From: Vitellaria paradoxa
Taxonomy: Eukaryota; Streptophyta; Magnoliopsida; Ericales; Sapotaceae
NCBI GenBank assembly: GCA_019916065.1
Contig: CM034241.1
Span: forward strand, 22,459,541 to 22,523,540
DNA: 64,000 nt
Direction: 5' to 3'
Part shown: piece by piece, positions 9,627 through 20,495 of the stretch
How the letters are laid out: every line of letters starts with the position of its first letter
How positions within the stretch are numbered: position 1 is the stretch's first letter
Notes under the pieces: model-generated
What the model was told of the DNA's origin: nothing
The model's input: the letters and a program-made list of their open reading frames with translations, nothing else
The model's database searches: none
Made by a program: the position numbers and the translations under genes

Positions 9627-10655
9627 TTTTTTTTTTTTTTTTTTAATAGGTAAGTATACTGTGGCTTAATGGGAGAAATTACAATATCTTGGGGGCATTC
9701 CCTTATGTTACAAAAATTTTAAGTATCTAGATGATCTATGCAAGGAGTAGGGGGATACCCCAGTTTGCACAAAAATTTACATTAAAACTAGTACATTTGA
9801 TATTCTTGAGTTGGGAGGTTGGTTTCAATCTTATCATCAATTAGCATGTTGATATTGGTTTTCTTTGACGGCAAGGCAATAATTTATTGTAAATCAAGGA
9901 CAGTGTTTTTTGGTAAGTAAGTGTTATATTTTGGATTAAAGGGAGAAAAATTTATATGATTTAGTGGGCATACCTTCGATTTACAAAAGAATTAACTATT
10001 ATGATTTATACAAAACTTTGGGATTCCTCAGTTGTTACATATTTCTACATTAGCTTAAGTGGGCTTAATCTTAGTAGTTTGTGAGGATTCTCTTCATGCT
10101 TTATCTTTCCCACCATGCTCTGGACTGGTGATGATATTCCTTTGAATAGTTTTGCATTTCTTTCTATCCATATATTATAAATCATAGCATACCATGCTAG
10201 TTTGTTGATGGTATTTTCAAAAGACTTTTTGCTGAATTTCCCAGCTGCCAAATTTACTTCATTCATCCATCTTTGCCTGGGTCTTGTAAGCTTACATAGT
10301 CTATTAATGGCCCTCCATACTTTATGTGAAAATTGGCATTCAAAATATAAATGCTCAATGCTCTTCTTCTTGCTTACATAGTTCATAGGTAGCATTTGCA
10401 ATTGTTCCCCATTGCAGCAGCTTATCTTTAATGCTGAGCTTCCCTTTAATTGCTATCTAGAGTATAAAACTATGCCTTGGTATGTTTTTGGGGAACCAAA
10501 CAAGTTTGTGCCAAATTACTGGTGGATGCCGCTGTCTTATGGCATTCCATGTTGACTTCGATGTGTATTCTTTTGTGCTTGAGATTGACCATATAAATTT
10601 GTCAGGCTTTGTACAATCAGGAGGTGAATTGAGCATATTTATTATTGAGCATGTT
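9627..10655 (-). mobile_element. LINE 3' tail(s) with zf-RVT region
   Basis: A poly-T run (9627-9644) marks the poly-A end of a minus-strand LINE. The longest frame (10401-10045) reads KKKSIEHLYFECQFSHKVW and NKLAWYAMIYNIWIERNAK, the zinc-binding C-terminal region of ORF2. Upstream (10402-10640) WHKLVWFPKNIPRHSF and IAIKGKLSIKDKLLQWG continue it in the same gene direction. The 3' UTR pattern near 9645-9800 recurs at 9905-10060, so two LINE 3' ends may be stacked. 5'-truncated, no reverse transcriptase. Confidence 0.8.
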
Positions 10656-10957
10656 ATGTTTTAAAAGTTGGTTTATATTCTTCATAACTTTCTTCGTTTA
10701 TGAAAAATCTTATTTTGTGATTGTGTATTTATATATGATGTTCATATTAATGTTATATTTTAAATATTGGTTTGTGTATTTTCTTATTGTGTATGAAAAA
10801 TCTTATTTCATGTTTGTGATATATTTAAAAGTTGTTATTATTTTAGTTTGTCTATGTGTTTATTCAGTGAAATGTGTTATTCAATGAAATGTTGGTGTTT
10901 TGAGCAACTTCTACAGGTTAATGGGGAATAGAGGAGGAACAAATAGCTTGGGGGGAG
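10656..10957. other. T-rich spacer, no gene seen
   Basis: Contains two diverged copies of TTGGTTT(A/G)T.TTCTT...GTTTATGAAAAATCTTATTT about 100 bp apart. The open stretch here is just low-complexity T-rich sequence. Confidence 0.4.
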
Positions 10958-11289
10958 TGTTAGGAAGAAAACTCTATATGAAATAGAGTTCTTAGTGCAA
11001 AATTCAATTTGAAGGAAAACGCCAAATCAAATAGTGTTTTCATGGCCAAAAAACTCTATATGAAATAGAGTTTTTAGTGCAAAATTGAATTTGAATCAAA
11101 TAGCATTTTCATGTGGGGTTAAGTGGTAAGAAGAAAATGCTATTTCAAATAGCATTTTTCATAATTTAAAAAACTCAATTTCAGAAAGTGTTTCCATTAA
11201 CGGCATTTTGATAATTATTTTCAACTGGGCAACAGATGTCATATAATTTAATTAACAACTGGTAAAACAAAAAAAAAAAAAAAAAATCC
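10958..11289 (+). repeat. Palindrome-bearing LTR-like segment after a polypurine tract
   Basis: GCTTGGGGGGAG followed by TGTTAGGAAG (10958) looks like a copia-type PPT/LTR junction. Inside are two copies of the near-palindrome ACTCTATATGAAATAGAGT (10971-10989, 11053-11071) and one AATGCTATTTCAAATAGCATT (around 11136-11156). A possible LTR end is GGGCAACA at about 11232. A poly-A run closes the segment at 11269-11286. No second LTR was found. Confidence 0.4.
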
Positions 11290-11779
11290 TTGTTTGGATG
11301 AGTTTTGATTTGGTCTGCTCTTTGGTTTCCTTGCTGTTTCTGAATATTTGTTTCAAGGTGAAGCTGGATGGTGTTTTCCTTTTGCTGTGTTGCTGCTTGC
11401 TTTTGGTTGCTTTGTTGGGTTACTGTTGGCCATCATTTTGCTGGGCGCTTATTGTTGCTGGAATGCTGCTGTTTCTTGAGTTTCTGCTACCTACTGCATG
11501 TTGGATTGTTGCTGTTCTAGTGTCCGCTGCTATTTTGAACTGTTGAAGCATTTGCTGCTCTTTGGAAATTTGTTTGCTGCACATACTATATTGTCTCTTC
11601 TGCTCCAGTCTCTTCTTGGCTGCATCTTGGATACATTCTAGTTTGGTGCTGTGTTGTTTGAGGGTGTAATAGGTTGCTAATTTATTATTGAGATGGTCCT
11701 TCTATTGCTTGCTGTGAAGAATAGTGTCATATGTAGAACCTGTGGTCTGGTGCTGCTTGTTACCGTATGGGCATTTTAC
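11290..11779 (+). repeat. T/G-rich, A/C-poor segment (LINE 3'-UTR type)
   Basis: Strongly strand-asymmetric sequence built of GTTGCTG-like words, like the segments at 26560-30060 and 41401-43920. No conserved frame; open stretches are composition artefacts. Confidence 0.5.
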
Positions 11780-12480
11780 TCATGTACGATGTGCATATGG
11801 GCTGTTGCTAGTTCTTGTGTCTTCGGCATGCATGCTACTGCATGATGTTGATTTGCCATCTGATGCAAACTCATTTTGATGGTTTATCAACATCGTTTGA
11901 ATTGCTTGATCATATTTGATCTTGATTCTAGTGTTTTCTAGAGTTACATATTTAAACATTTTGGTTTCATGTTTAGCTTGTGGGGTCTTCTCTCGTTCAA
12001 GCAATGAAAGTTTAGAGTTTTGTTTAGTACTTAGCTTGTTTTCACATTCTAGTTTATCGTGGAATATTAATATTTGAAGGTGTAATGTCAATGTTCGGAC
12101 GTGGAGACGATCAATTTAATTGCAAGAGAATTGCTTTTCAAGAATGATATAAAAAGGTGCCTTTTTATTTTATGCGTGTTCCTTGTTTACCGCTTTAATT
12201 GTTTTCACTTTTTGGTTTATCATGGAATATTAATATTTGTAAGGTGTAATGTTTGTGTTTGAACATGTTCACTTTAATATTGCTCTTATGCACTCATTGA
12301 AGACAATATATTCAATTGGGAGCAGTTATCATATAATAGGTTATGTGTTTTAACTTTTTGAGTTATGATTTAAATTGGGCATTGCTTTATTGTTTATTAT
12401 AAATTAACGTAAATTAACAATGTTGCATGCTTGAATCACTCGTTCTTCCCCTTTAACTACTGGAAGCATTTTTTTTTTTT
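11780..12480. repeat. Dispersed repeat, related to 24720-24858, with internal duplication
   Basis: The block ATGAAAGTTT..AGTTTTGTTTAGTACTTAGC to AATTGCAAGAGAATTGCTTTT (12004-12145) recurs at 24720-24858. A second diverged copy of its core (TATCATGGAATATTAATATTTG) follows at about 12200-12266. Ends at a T run (12470-12484). Non-coding as far as I can see. Confidence 0.6.
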
Positions 12481-12499
12481 TTTTGGGTTTTTTGTTGCT

Positions 12500-12870
12500 T
12501 CTCCTTCTCAGTTTTTATGTTCCTCCTTTAGGTCATGAATATTGGACAAAAAATCATTGATATGTTGTTGAATTAAAGTGTTTGACTTCCCCAGTATTGT
12601 CAAGTGGAGTTAAAAGTTGAAATTTGTTTAATTTCTAAAATTATTTTTGAAATCATTCAACTAGAAATTTAAGCTTAATAAGCTTTAGTAGCACATGCCA
12701 ATATACGAGTTTGTCTCAATCTCATTGTTAAGGAAAAGCTAAAGCAAATATGGAGAGATAATGTATCCTAATGATGAGTTTGTTTATTTCCGTAGCAGTG
12801 AGTTAATATCATTTGCTAGTTTAACAATGTATCTTCTAACGGTTGTTGTAGTAGTGAGTGAGTTTTGGAC
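12500..12870 (+). repeat. Dispersed repeat, copy also at 47607-47945
   Basis: Shares extended similarity with 47607-47945, starting CTCAGTTTTTATGTTCC and ending near ATGTATCTTCTAA. Probably part of an intron or unclassified element that was duplicated along with neighbouring gene fragments. Confidence 0.7.
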
Positions 12871-13076
12871 AGTTCCGTAAAATTAATTTTAATATTTAAG
12901 AGTTTTATGCACATGCCATGATCTATTCCTTTTGTTGTGGTGTCCTACATGTGCAGAGAAATATTATAAACAACTGAAAATCCCAAATTCCCATAATTCG
13001 TTTGTAGTGGCATTCTCTTAAGATTTTTGATACTTGCAAGTTTCTTGGTGACATTTGCAATCTCTTATTATTTTCA

Positions 13077-13373
13077 AAAATTTATTGAGCATGAATTTCT
13101 TTTGAAAAATATATCTCTTGAAGCTCTAATATATATCATTACAGAAGGGAGTGAACCACCTTCTTTCACAAGTTTCTTCACATGGGACTCTGCAATATCT
13201 GTTGTAAGTAATATCTCCGTGATGTAACTCTCAGATAGTATAATTAGGAATTCATGACTTTCTAAAGAAATATTTTTTTCATATGGTTGCAGATGCATGG
13301 AAACTCTTTTCCAAAAAAAAAAAAAAAAAAAAACTTGCACTAGTGAGAAATAGAGGCACTCCAAATATCGATG
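13077..13373 (+). pseudogene. VLN: Villin fragment (G6-region exons)
   Basis: Exon 1 (about 13077-13203) reads KFIEHEFLLKNISLEAL then TEGSEPPSFTSFFTWDSA and ends at GT|AAG. Exon 2 (13293-13373) starts after TTGCAG with MHGNSF, then a run of about 22 A, then LALVRNRGTPNID before GTAAGT. Plant villins carry EGSEPPFFTRFF and MHGNSFQRKLA here, in the sixth gelsolin repeat. The A run expands the codons for the Gln-Arg-Lys stretch and breaks the frame. Villins bundle and sever actin filaments; this fragment lacks everything else. Introns are retained, so it is a DNA-level copy. Confidence 0.8.
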
Positions 13374-13495
13374 TAAGTACTTCTGCTCTCTTACCCAAAT
13401 TGCTTGGTTCATGAACTTTTCCTGATATAGTTTTCTTTTTGTTTTGTATTTTCCTCCTCCATTTTGTATTTTATTTGTCAAAAGGCCATCTTTTC

Positions 13496-13511
13496 TTCGA
13501 CACCTTCTATT
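13496..13511. repeat. Target-site duplication of L1 LINE (left)
   Basis: TTCGACACCTTCTATT, repeated exactly at 15539-15554, flanks the LINE. Confidence 0.93.
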
Positions 13512-15538
13512 CTTTTTTTGGAAAAAGATAAGTAAATTTTTATTAAAAGAAAATAGCTCTATACAAGCATTAATTGGATGCTAATACATGACACCAATAG
13601 GAACAAAACATCCAAACAGACAGGAAACCAACCAAACCACTTATCTCATCTGATCAAGGAAATTCAAGAAAGAAGATAGGTCTATCTCCCTTCCATCCCT
13701 CACCCAATCATATAGACATGCAAGAAAGTAGCTTTTAATCCTGTAAGATGGCCTGCTCTCATTTTCAAAAATCCTTCTATTCCTCTCCTTCCATGTCAGC
13801 CAGAACACACAAAATGGAATCACATTTCAAATGGATTTTTTATTCCCCCCAAGAGGTTGCCCCCACCATGCCAGTAAAAAATCACTCAAACTCCTTAGGA
13901 AGCACGTCTGCACATTAAAGCAAGAAGAAATCAAACTCCACATCTCAGCTGTCCATGGGCAGTGCAGTAACATATGTGAAATAGACTCCTTCTGATTGAA
14001 GCATAATGTGCAGCGGTTAACTATGGAATAACCTCTAAGTTTGAGGTTGTCTATGGTTAGAATATTCCCCCTAACTGCACACCAAGAGAAGAAAAGCACT
14101 CGAGGAGGGGCAGCAGTCTTCCAAAGCTTCGTCCAAGGAAATGCATCGTTTATGTGTCCTTGCAATGATGAATAATAGGATCTGACAGTAAAGAGCTTCT
14201 CCTTTGATCCATTCCAAGCCATGGAGTCCTCAAAATCCTCCAAATAGACATCATTTAGGAGCTCAATAAGAGACAAGTAAGCATCCATTTCCCAATCATT
14301 CATGTTCCTGCGAAGAGTGACTACCCAGGTGCGACTATTACCCATTCCAATGCAATAATCTCTGATAAAAGCATCTTTGTTAACAGCTAAGCCATAGATC
14401 TCTGGGAAAAGGTCAGCTAGAAAGCCAACATTCATCCAATTGTGTCTCCAAAATAGAATCCTGTCCCCTCTGCCCAGCTTCCACAAAATATAGCTACCAA
14501 AATTCCTCGAGTTCTTCCTAATTTCTCTCCAGATACTTGCGTCAACAGAGTTTGAAACAAGGGGGTGTAATCCAGCCACCCAACTCCTCACCATACTTAA
14601 TGGAAATAACTTTCTTCCAAAGTCTGCCATTAGTCCTTATGAAATCTCCATAGCCACTTACCCAATAAAGCTTCATTTTGCAGCTGTAATTGTCTGACAC
14701 CGATGCCTCCTGACCCAATTGGGGAACAGACTGATTTCCAATTAACCAAGCTGTGTTTGGAAACTCCATCACCTTTGCCCCAAAGAAAATTTCTTTGCAA
14801 TCTCTCAAGCTCTTTAATAACAGAAGCAGGAGCTTTGAACAGGGAAAGAAAGTAGGTTGGGAGGCTGGAAAGTACACTCTTAATCAGTGTGGTTCTCGCC
14901 CCAGTTGAGAGATATTTAGCCTTCCAAACAGCAAGTCTATTCCTGCTTCTTTCCAATACTGGTTCCCAGACCCTTTTAGATTTGAGATGAGTTCCCAATG
15001 GCAGGCCTAAGTAAGTAGTTGGGAATGAGCCTGATTTGCAACCCAGAATGTCTACCAATTCCCGAAGAGAAGATGGATCACCAACCGAAAACATCCTCAG
15101 ATTTTCTCAAATTAATTCGCAATCCAGTGACTGCCTCGAAGCCCAGTAGAGTGCATCTCAGATGTCCCAACTGCAGTTTATCAACCCCACAGAATACCAT
15201 GGAATCATCAGCGAACAGGAGATGAGAAATGCTTATTGAGTCCCTTCCTCGATTCCTAACTGAAAAGCCTTCTAACAAACCAGCCTCCTTCCACATTTTT
15301 TAGCATTCTGCTAAAGACTTCCATGACTATAATGAATAAAAATGGGGAAAGAGGATCACCTTGCCTTAACCCTCTTGACGAAGCGAAGAAACCAACTGGA
15401 GATCCATTGATCAAGATGGAGAACCGAATCGTAGAGATACACCAGTAAATCCACTGACACCACCTATCTCCAAAACCCATTCTTCTCAGCAAGTAAATCA
15501 AACAATTCCAATTGACATGGTCAAAAGCTTTCTCAATA
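13512..15538 (-). mobile_element. 5'-truncated L1-type LINE, minus strand, 16-bp TSD
   Basis: Reading right to left: KAFDHVNW (RT start, cut at the insertion boundary), [16 protein letters not shown], catalytic FADD within HLLFADDSMVF (complement 15204-15215), FPTTYLGLPLGTHLKSKRVW, LIKSVLSSLPTYFLSLFK, FLWGKGDG, then zf-RVT with PPRVLFFSWCAVRGNI, RCTLCFNQKESISHMLLHC and FCVFWLTWKERNRRIF. A short T run at 13512-13519 is the poly-A end. Frames shift at about 15090-15290, 14630 and 13825. The copy starts inside the RT domain, so it never had endonuclease or ORF1 at this site. It lies in an intron or flank of the villin fragment. Confidence 0.93.
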
Positions 15539-15658
15539 TTCGACACCTTCTATTTGTTACCATGTTATCACACATATAATATTGCTTTATGTCTTTGGAC
15601 TTGGAACTACTGTAAGTGCTTTAGTTTTTGATATATCTATAGCCCATGCACTAAATGG

Positions 15659-15671
15659 ATTGGCTGTAGAA
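15659..15671. repeat. Target-site duplication of RTE LINE (left)
   Basis: ATTGGCTGTAGAA here and at 22041-22053. It delimits an RTE insertion of 15672-22040 including the nested element. Confidence 0.88.
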
Positions 15672-17269
15672 CCAAACCAAATCAAACTAAGTCCTTTTCC
15701 CACTAGGTGGGGTCGGCTATATGGATTTGTCGATGCCAATTAGATCTGTTTAGGGCCATGTCCTCCGATAGATCTAGCTAGGCAATGTCATGTTTAATAG
15801 TTTCTTTCCAACTTCTCTTGGGTCTTCCTCTACCTCTCCTACTCCTAGCAATCTCCATACTTTCACACCTTCTAACAGGTGCCTCTGCTGGACGCCTTCT
15901 AACATGGCTAAACTATCTTAATCGGTTTTCTCTCATTTTATCTTCAATCGGTGTTATTTCTACTTTGCCCCTAATTTCCTTGTTCCTAATCCTATCTTTC
16001 ATTGTAATCCTTGCACATCCACCTTAACATCCTCATTTCCGCAACTGCCATTTTCTGACTATGATTATGCTTTTCTGCCCAACACTCTGATCCATATAGC
16101 AGCGCTGATCTAACCGCCAGCTTATAATACTTTCCTTTCACATTGAGGGGGATTTTTCGGTCGTACAAGACCCCCGAAGCACTCCTCCATTTGGTCCACC
16201 CTGCTTGAATTCTGTGACTTACATTAGTATCAATCTCTCCATCTTGTTGCACCATAGATCCAAAGTACCTAAATTTATCTTTTTCTACAATCTTTTGTGT
16301 GCCTAAACTTACTTCTATACTACTTGTTATCTTACTTTGACTAAATTTACATTCCATATATTCCGTTTTGCGTTGGCTTAGCCTAAACCCTTTTGTCTCT
16401 AACGTTTCCTGCCACATAGCTTAGCATTCACTCCTTCTCTCGTCTCATCTACTAAAACAATATCATCTGCAAATAGCATATATCATGGCACCTCATCCTG
16501 GATATGTCTTATAATCTCATCTATAACTAAAGTAAACAAGTACGGGCTTAACGCTGAGCCTTGATGTAAACCAATTGTGATAGGAAACTCGTTAGTCTCT
16601 CCACTAGTCGTCCATATAGATGTCATAGCTCTATCATACATGTCCTTTATCACCTCAATATATGCGACACACGCTCTTTTCTTTTCCAATACTCTCCATA
16701 GAATCTCCTTAGGGCCCCAACATATGCCTTCTCTAAATCAATGAACACCATATGTAAATTTTTTTGACCTTCTCTATGTTGTTCCATTAACCTCCTCAAG
16801 AGAAAGATAGCCTCCATGGTTGATCTTCCAGGCATGAAACTAAATTGATTCTCTGAAATGTTTGTTGTCCTTAGTCTTCTCTCAATAACTCTCTCCCATA
16901 ATTTCATCGTATGGCTCATCAATTTAATATCGCGGTAGTTTGCACAGTTTTGAATATCTCATTTGTTCTTGTATATAGGTATAAGGATACTTTTCCTCCA
17001 TGCATCAGGCATCTTCTTGCTCTTTAGCACTACATTAAAAAGTTTTGTCAACCAACTTATGCCATCCTTTCCTAAGCACCTCCAAACCTTAATAGGGATA
17101 CTATCTGGCCCAACTGCTTTCCCATTCTTCATCATTTTTAATACTTTTTTTACTTCTTCCCTACTGATTCTCTTATAGAAAATAAGATTTAAGTCTTCCC
17201 TAAAAGTGGTAAATTGCCCCAATTGTGTGTCACTACTACTACTTTCGTTAAATAACTTGTAGAAATAGC
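15672..17269 (-). mobile_element. RTE-type LINE, 3' half (RT C-terminal half to 3' end)
   Basis: Minus strand: KAVGPDSIPIKVWRCLGKDG and MPDAWRKSILIPIYKNK (near 17100-17000), then SENQFSFMPGRSTMEAIFLL, LHQGSALSPYLF, catalytic FADD (complement 16462-16473), GFRLSQRKTEYMECKF, LYGSECWA and MAVAEMRMLRWMC. The tail near 15690-15900 has RGRGRPKRSWKE-like residues, then DMALNRSNWH and ADPT, the terminal signature of plant RTE LINEs. Broken by many frameshifts. Flanked by ATTGGCTGTAGAA (15659-15671), matched at 22041-22053. Confidence 0.9.
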
Positions 17270-17642
17270 TGATGCGGAACAACAATTGAAAGTAAAGAAA
17301 GAATAGAGAGAAAGCAAGAGAAAGAAGAAAGTAGAGAAGAAGAGAAGAAGAATTAGAAGAAAAGAGGGGAAGGAAAAACACAGCCACCAATATTATTCAA
17401 TCAATCCATCAATCATCTTCTATTAACCCTAATTAGGGTTTAAATAGAAAACAATATGGGCCTAACACAAAAGGTCTAAAATAAAATAAACTGATACTAA
17501 AATAGCCCAAAAATAAATGGGTCCAAATAACCTCTAATAATATAAACTCATTATTAATAAAGTCCAAAACAAATGGGTCCAAATAATAAATAATAATAAT
17601 AATAATAATAATAAGAAATAAATTTAAAAATTGATGTCCTCA
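17270..17642 (-). repeat. 3' LTR of gag-only element (left copy)
   Basis: TGATGCGGAAC...GATGTCCTCA on the + strand. Contains the AACCCTAATTAGGGTTTAAAT palindrome region near 17424-17444 and an (AAT)n run near 17587-17613. Nearly identical to 20144-20513. Confidence 0.92.
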
Positions 17643-18124
17643 TCAACTCTCCCAGACTGAGAAGAACTCGACTCCGTCGAGTTGAAAACTTGACACTGTT
17701 ATCATGTCGCATTTTCCACTTGACAAGACATCTTTGGAGTTGAAGGAAAATGAGATTCTCAACATCGAACACAGATAGGCAACGCTGAAGAGGTGGAGGA
17801 ACTGGAACCGGTATAAAAATATCTCCATAACCTGCAGACAATATTTGAGGCCCAAAGATGCCTCCACAAGATAACAAGTTCTCCACATGCCAAATTACGA
17901 CAAAACTCATATCACATGGCAAAGTGAAAAAAATTGCATTGGGATTAGGATCACAAAGGATATAGGAATGGCCCAGCATTTTTGGCATACAAATTTTGGC
18001 AAGACGATATGAGGTAGTAAGTATGCAATGCATAAGTCATCATTAAGTTACATCCATTAAATTCTTTATTCTCATCAATAACATAAGTAGGAAATTTATA
18101 ATAATTATTACTCAACCCAATTTT
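17643..18124 (-). other. 3' internal spacer of gag-only element
   Basis: Lies between the gag stop and the 3' LTR. Minus-strand frames include a short MWRTCYLVEASLGLKYCLQV stretch related to 2074-2189, with no pol motif. Probably the remnant 3' end of the parental polyprotein region plus the polypurine tract. Confidence 0.5.
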
Positions 18125-19309
18125 TCAATTAATATCAGCATTATCAAAAAATGGTGGAATACATGGTTGAGAGAAAATGACGAGTGAGGATGCAAATGAA
18201 CTTGTCAAATTAGAATCTCTCAATGAAGAATAAGTTGCTGGAAACTCAATGAGATCAATAGAATAGCGGTAAGAGATGCTACGCATAACTTGTAAGAGAA
18301 ATTGTTCAATGTATACAAGAATGCCTCTGTTATACACTAGAAGTGAGGAGGATTCATGCAACTGAGTAATCTCACGAAAGAACAACTTGGACATAGACTC
18401 AAAGAACTCCCAACTGATGAAGTCACTAAGTAAAACTCTTAAGATGCTTAAATAATATCCCCTGAAAAAATAACCATCACCAATGATAAAGTCTATGTAA
18501 TCTTGACGATCATTATTCATGATGTCCTCAAATAAATCAACAAAATCAAGGTAAGATGACGGTGGAACCAATTCAACTACTTTAGACACATTTTGAGGAT
18601 TTGGTGACTCAATATGATCAAGTGTCAAAAGAGGAGAATTAATAAGAGAATCAGAAGTATCAACAGAAACAATAGGGGCACCAGGTTTAGGAGATGGACG
18701 TTGTAACTCAATAGTTTGTATAGGGCACTTTGACTTTGACATAGACTCATAAGACTCAAACTTATAATATTTTTCAATTTCTAAAGCTTTGGAATAAGCT
18801 TTATTTAACGTCTTATGAGTATATCGCTGAACTACCTCACGGATGCAAGGCCTTAGCCCAAGAACAAATCTACTGATGGCACAAGGCTCATTTTGAAAGT
18901 TAGACCACTTCCTAGGAGTTTTAAATTGATCAAAATAGTCATCAACAGAGGAATCCTCCTGTTTAAGACGCATTAACTGAGACCATGCCTTATCTATAAA
19001 ACTTTTAGGAACAAATCGATCACTCAAAATTTGTTTCATCAAAGCCCATTGAGTAACATGTCTATGGTATAACTCAACTGTTTGCCAATACTCTCTAGCA
19101 TAATTGGTCAATCTTGTTTTGACCAGGCGAATACATTGGTCATCAGATAGGTCGTGATAGTTAAAAATGTATTCGATATCATCTACCCAGTCAAGAAACT
19201 CAGGAGGATCGATAGTGCCACTAAAATAGGGAGGATCTTTGACGTAAGTTTGATGAATAGAATGAAGTTCTACTTTATTATTCCAATATAATTGGTTTTC
19301 GAAATTCAT
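18125..19309 (-). CDS. Intact gag ORF of the gag-only LTR element (394 aa)
   Basis: ATG at 19309, stop at 18125-18127, no internal stops. Residues about 24-185 are a Retrotrans_gag domain of the Ty3/gypsy kind: DPPYFSGTIDPPEFLDWVDD (25-44), IFNYHDLSDDQCIRLVKTRL (48-67), NYAREYW, ILSDRFVPKSF (94-104) and QLMRLKQEDSSVDDYFDQF (111-129). No CCHC zinc knuckle is present. Residues about 230-394 form an acidic, hydrophobic-rich extension (DFVDLFEDIMNNDRQDYID; GDGYFFRGYYLSILRVLL) that I do not recognise as gag; it may derive from the lost pol region. An open frame of this length among so much decay suggests recent insertion or selection on gag. Confidence 0.85.
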   Translation of the reverse strand: MNFENQLYWNNKVELHSIHQTYVKDPPYFSGTIDPPEFLDWVDDIEYIFNYHDLSDDQCIRLVKTRLTNYAREYWQTVELYHRHVTQWALMKQILSDRFVPKSFIDKAWSQLMRLKQEDSSVDDYFDQFKTPRKWSNFQNEPCAISRFVLGLRPCIREVVQRYTHKTLNKAYSKALEIEKYYKFESYESMSKSKCPIQTIELQRPSPKPGAPIVSVDTSDSLINSPLLTLDHIESPNPQNVSKVVELVPPSSYLDFVDLFEDIMNNDRQDYIDFIIGDGYFFRGYYLSILRVLLSDFISWEFFESMSKLFFREITQLHESSSLLVYNRGILVYIEQFLLQVMRSISYRYSIDLIEFPATYSSLRDSNLTSSFASSLVIFSQPCIPPFFDNADIN

Positions 19310-19699
19310 GGCAAAAGGGCAGGAAGTAATTTTTTTTTTTAATGCTGATATTAAAGAAAATTGAAAAAGAAAGTAATAAAAATATAAAATCCTAATATGC
19401 TTAAAATAGGAATAACAAATCTAATTAATGAAACTCAACAAATAATTTAGGCAAGCAATGGGTGAGTGATTTTTTATTTTATTTTTATTTTTTTAAGATG
19501 GGCAACAATTAACTAAATTCAAAAGGGAAGTAGGAAGTAGGATAAATGAAACAAATAGGCAAGGTTCAAGTTCAAATTTATGCAATTCATGCTGCCATAT
19601 GATATAAGCATTTATCATAATTAACAATGAGAGAATTGTATCTAATCCAAACCTTTGCTTCAAACTATATAAAGTGTTCACTTTTGAAACATCTGAATA

Positions 19700-20030
19700 A
19701 GTAATCGGCTGTCTTGTTGCTTAAAATTTGCCAAAATAGATTGACAGAGTGTTCTGGAATTCATCGAAGTCGCCGGAGGTTCGCCAGAAAAGCTATCGGA
19801 GGTCACTGGAGGTCACCGGGGTCACCGGGGAGTTCACCGGAGGCAAGTGGTGTTGCTGGACTTCGCCGGAGTTCGCCGGAAAGTCGCGGCCGGTCGCCTG
19901 AAAAGTCACCGGAGGTTGTTGGGGTCACCGGTGAGTTCGTCGGAGGTAGGTGATTCGGTGGTGTAGGTTGCCGGAGCTGGGTGTAGCCAGAAATGCACGA
20001 AAGTGTATATGAAGGTCTTGAGGGTGATGA
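19700..20030 (-). repeat. GC-rich CGCCGG-type repeat leader upstream of gag
   Basis: Repeated words of the form TCGCCGGAG/GTCACCGG occur about ten times between 19770 and 19960, giving a strong GC island in an AT-rich window. It sits in the transcribed leader between PBS and gag. The + strand open frame across it is a by-product of the repeats. Confidence 0.8.
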
Positions 20031-20128
20031 CGCGTACGCGTATGGCAGCGGTAGCGGCTGTGGCTAGGGTTTTTTTTTCTCACGGCTGAAAACGGTGATT
20101 TGATATTTTTCTTTTGCACCAGGGATTC

Positions 20129-20140
20129 GCTCTGATACCA
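20129..20140 (-). other. Primer-binding site of gag-only element
   Basis: GCTCTGATACCA on the + strand, complement of TGGTATCAGAGC (initiator tRNA-Met), three bases from the LTR. Confidence 0.92.
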
Positions 20141-20143
20141 AGT

Positions 20144-20460
20144 TGATGCGGAACAACAATTGAAAGTAAAGAAAGAATAGAGAGAGCAAGAGAAAGAAGA
20201 AAGTAGGGAAGAAGAGAAGAAGAATTAGAAGAAAAGAGGGGAAGGAAAAACACAGCCACCAATATTATTCAATCAATCCATCAATCATCTTCTATTAACC
20301 CTAATTAGGGTTTAAATAGAAAATAACATGGGCCTAACACAAAAGGCCTAAAATAAAATAAACTGATACTAAAATAGCCCAAAAATAAATGGGTCCAAAT
20401 AACCTCTAATAATATAAACTCATTATTAATAAAGTCCAAAACAAATGGGTCCAAATAATA

Positions 20461-20495
<35 letters not shown>

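Noticed and set aside
15555..15658. Short frame FGLGTTVSALVFDISIAHAL on the + strand before the RTE TSD
   Set aside because: It looks protein-like and continues past the RTE insertion as LAVEIA then a stop, but I could not name a family and it is too short to call.
17554..18033. 159-codon minus-strand frame
   Set aside because: It runs from the 3' internal spacer into the AAT repeats of the LTR (poly-Tyr end) and has no domain; treated as spacer.
19714..19953. 79-codon Ser/Pro/Gly-rich frame on the + strand
   Set aside because: It lies antisense to the gag-only element leader and results from the CGCCGG-type repeats.
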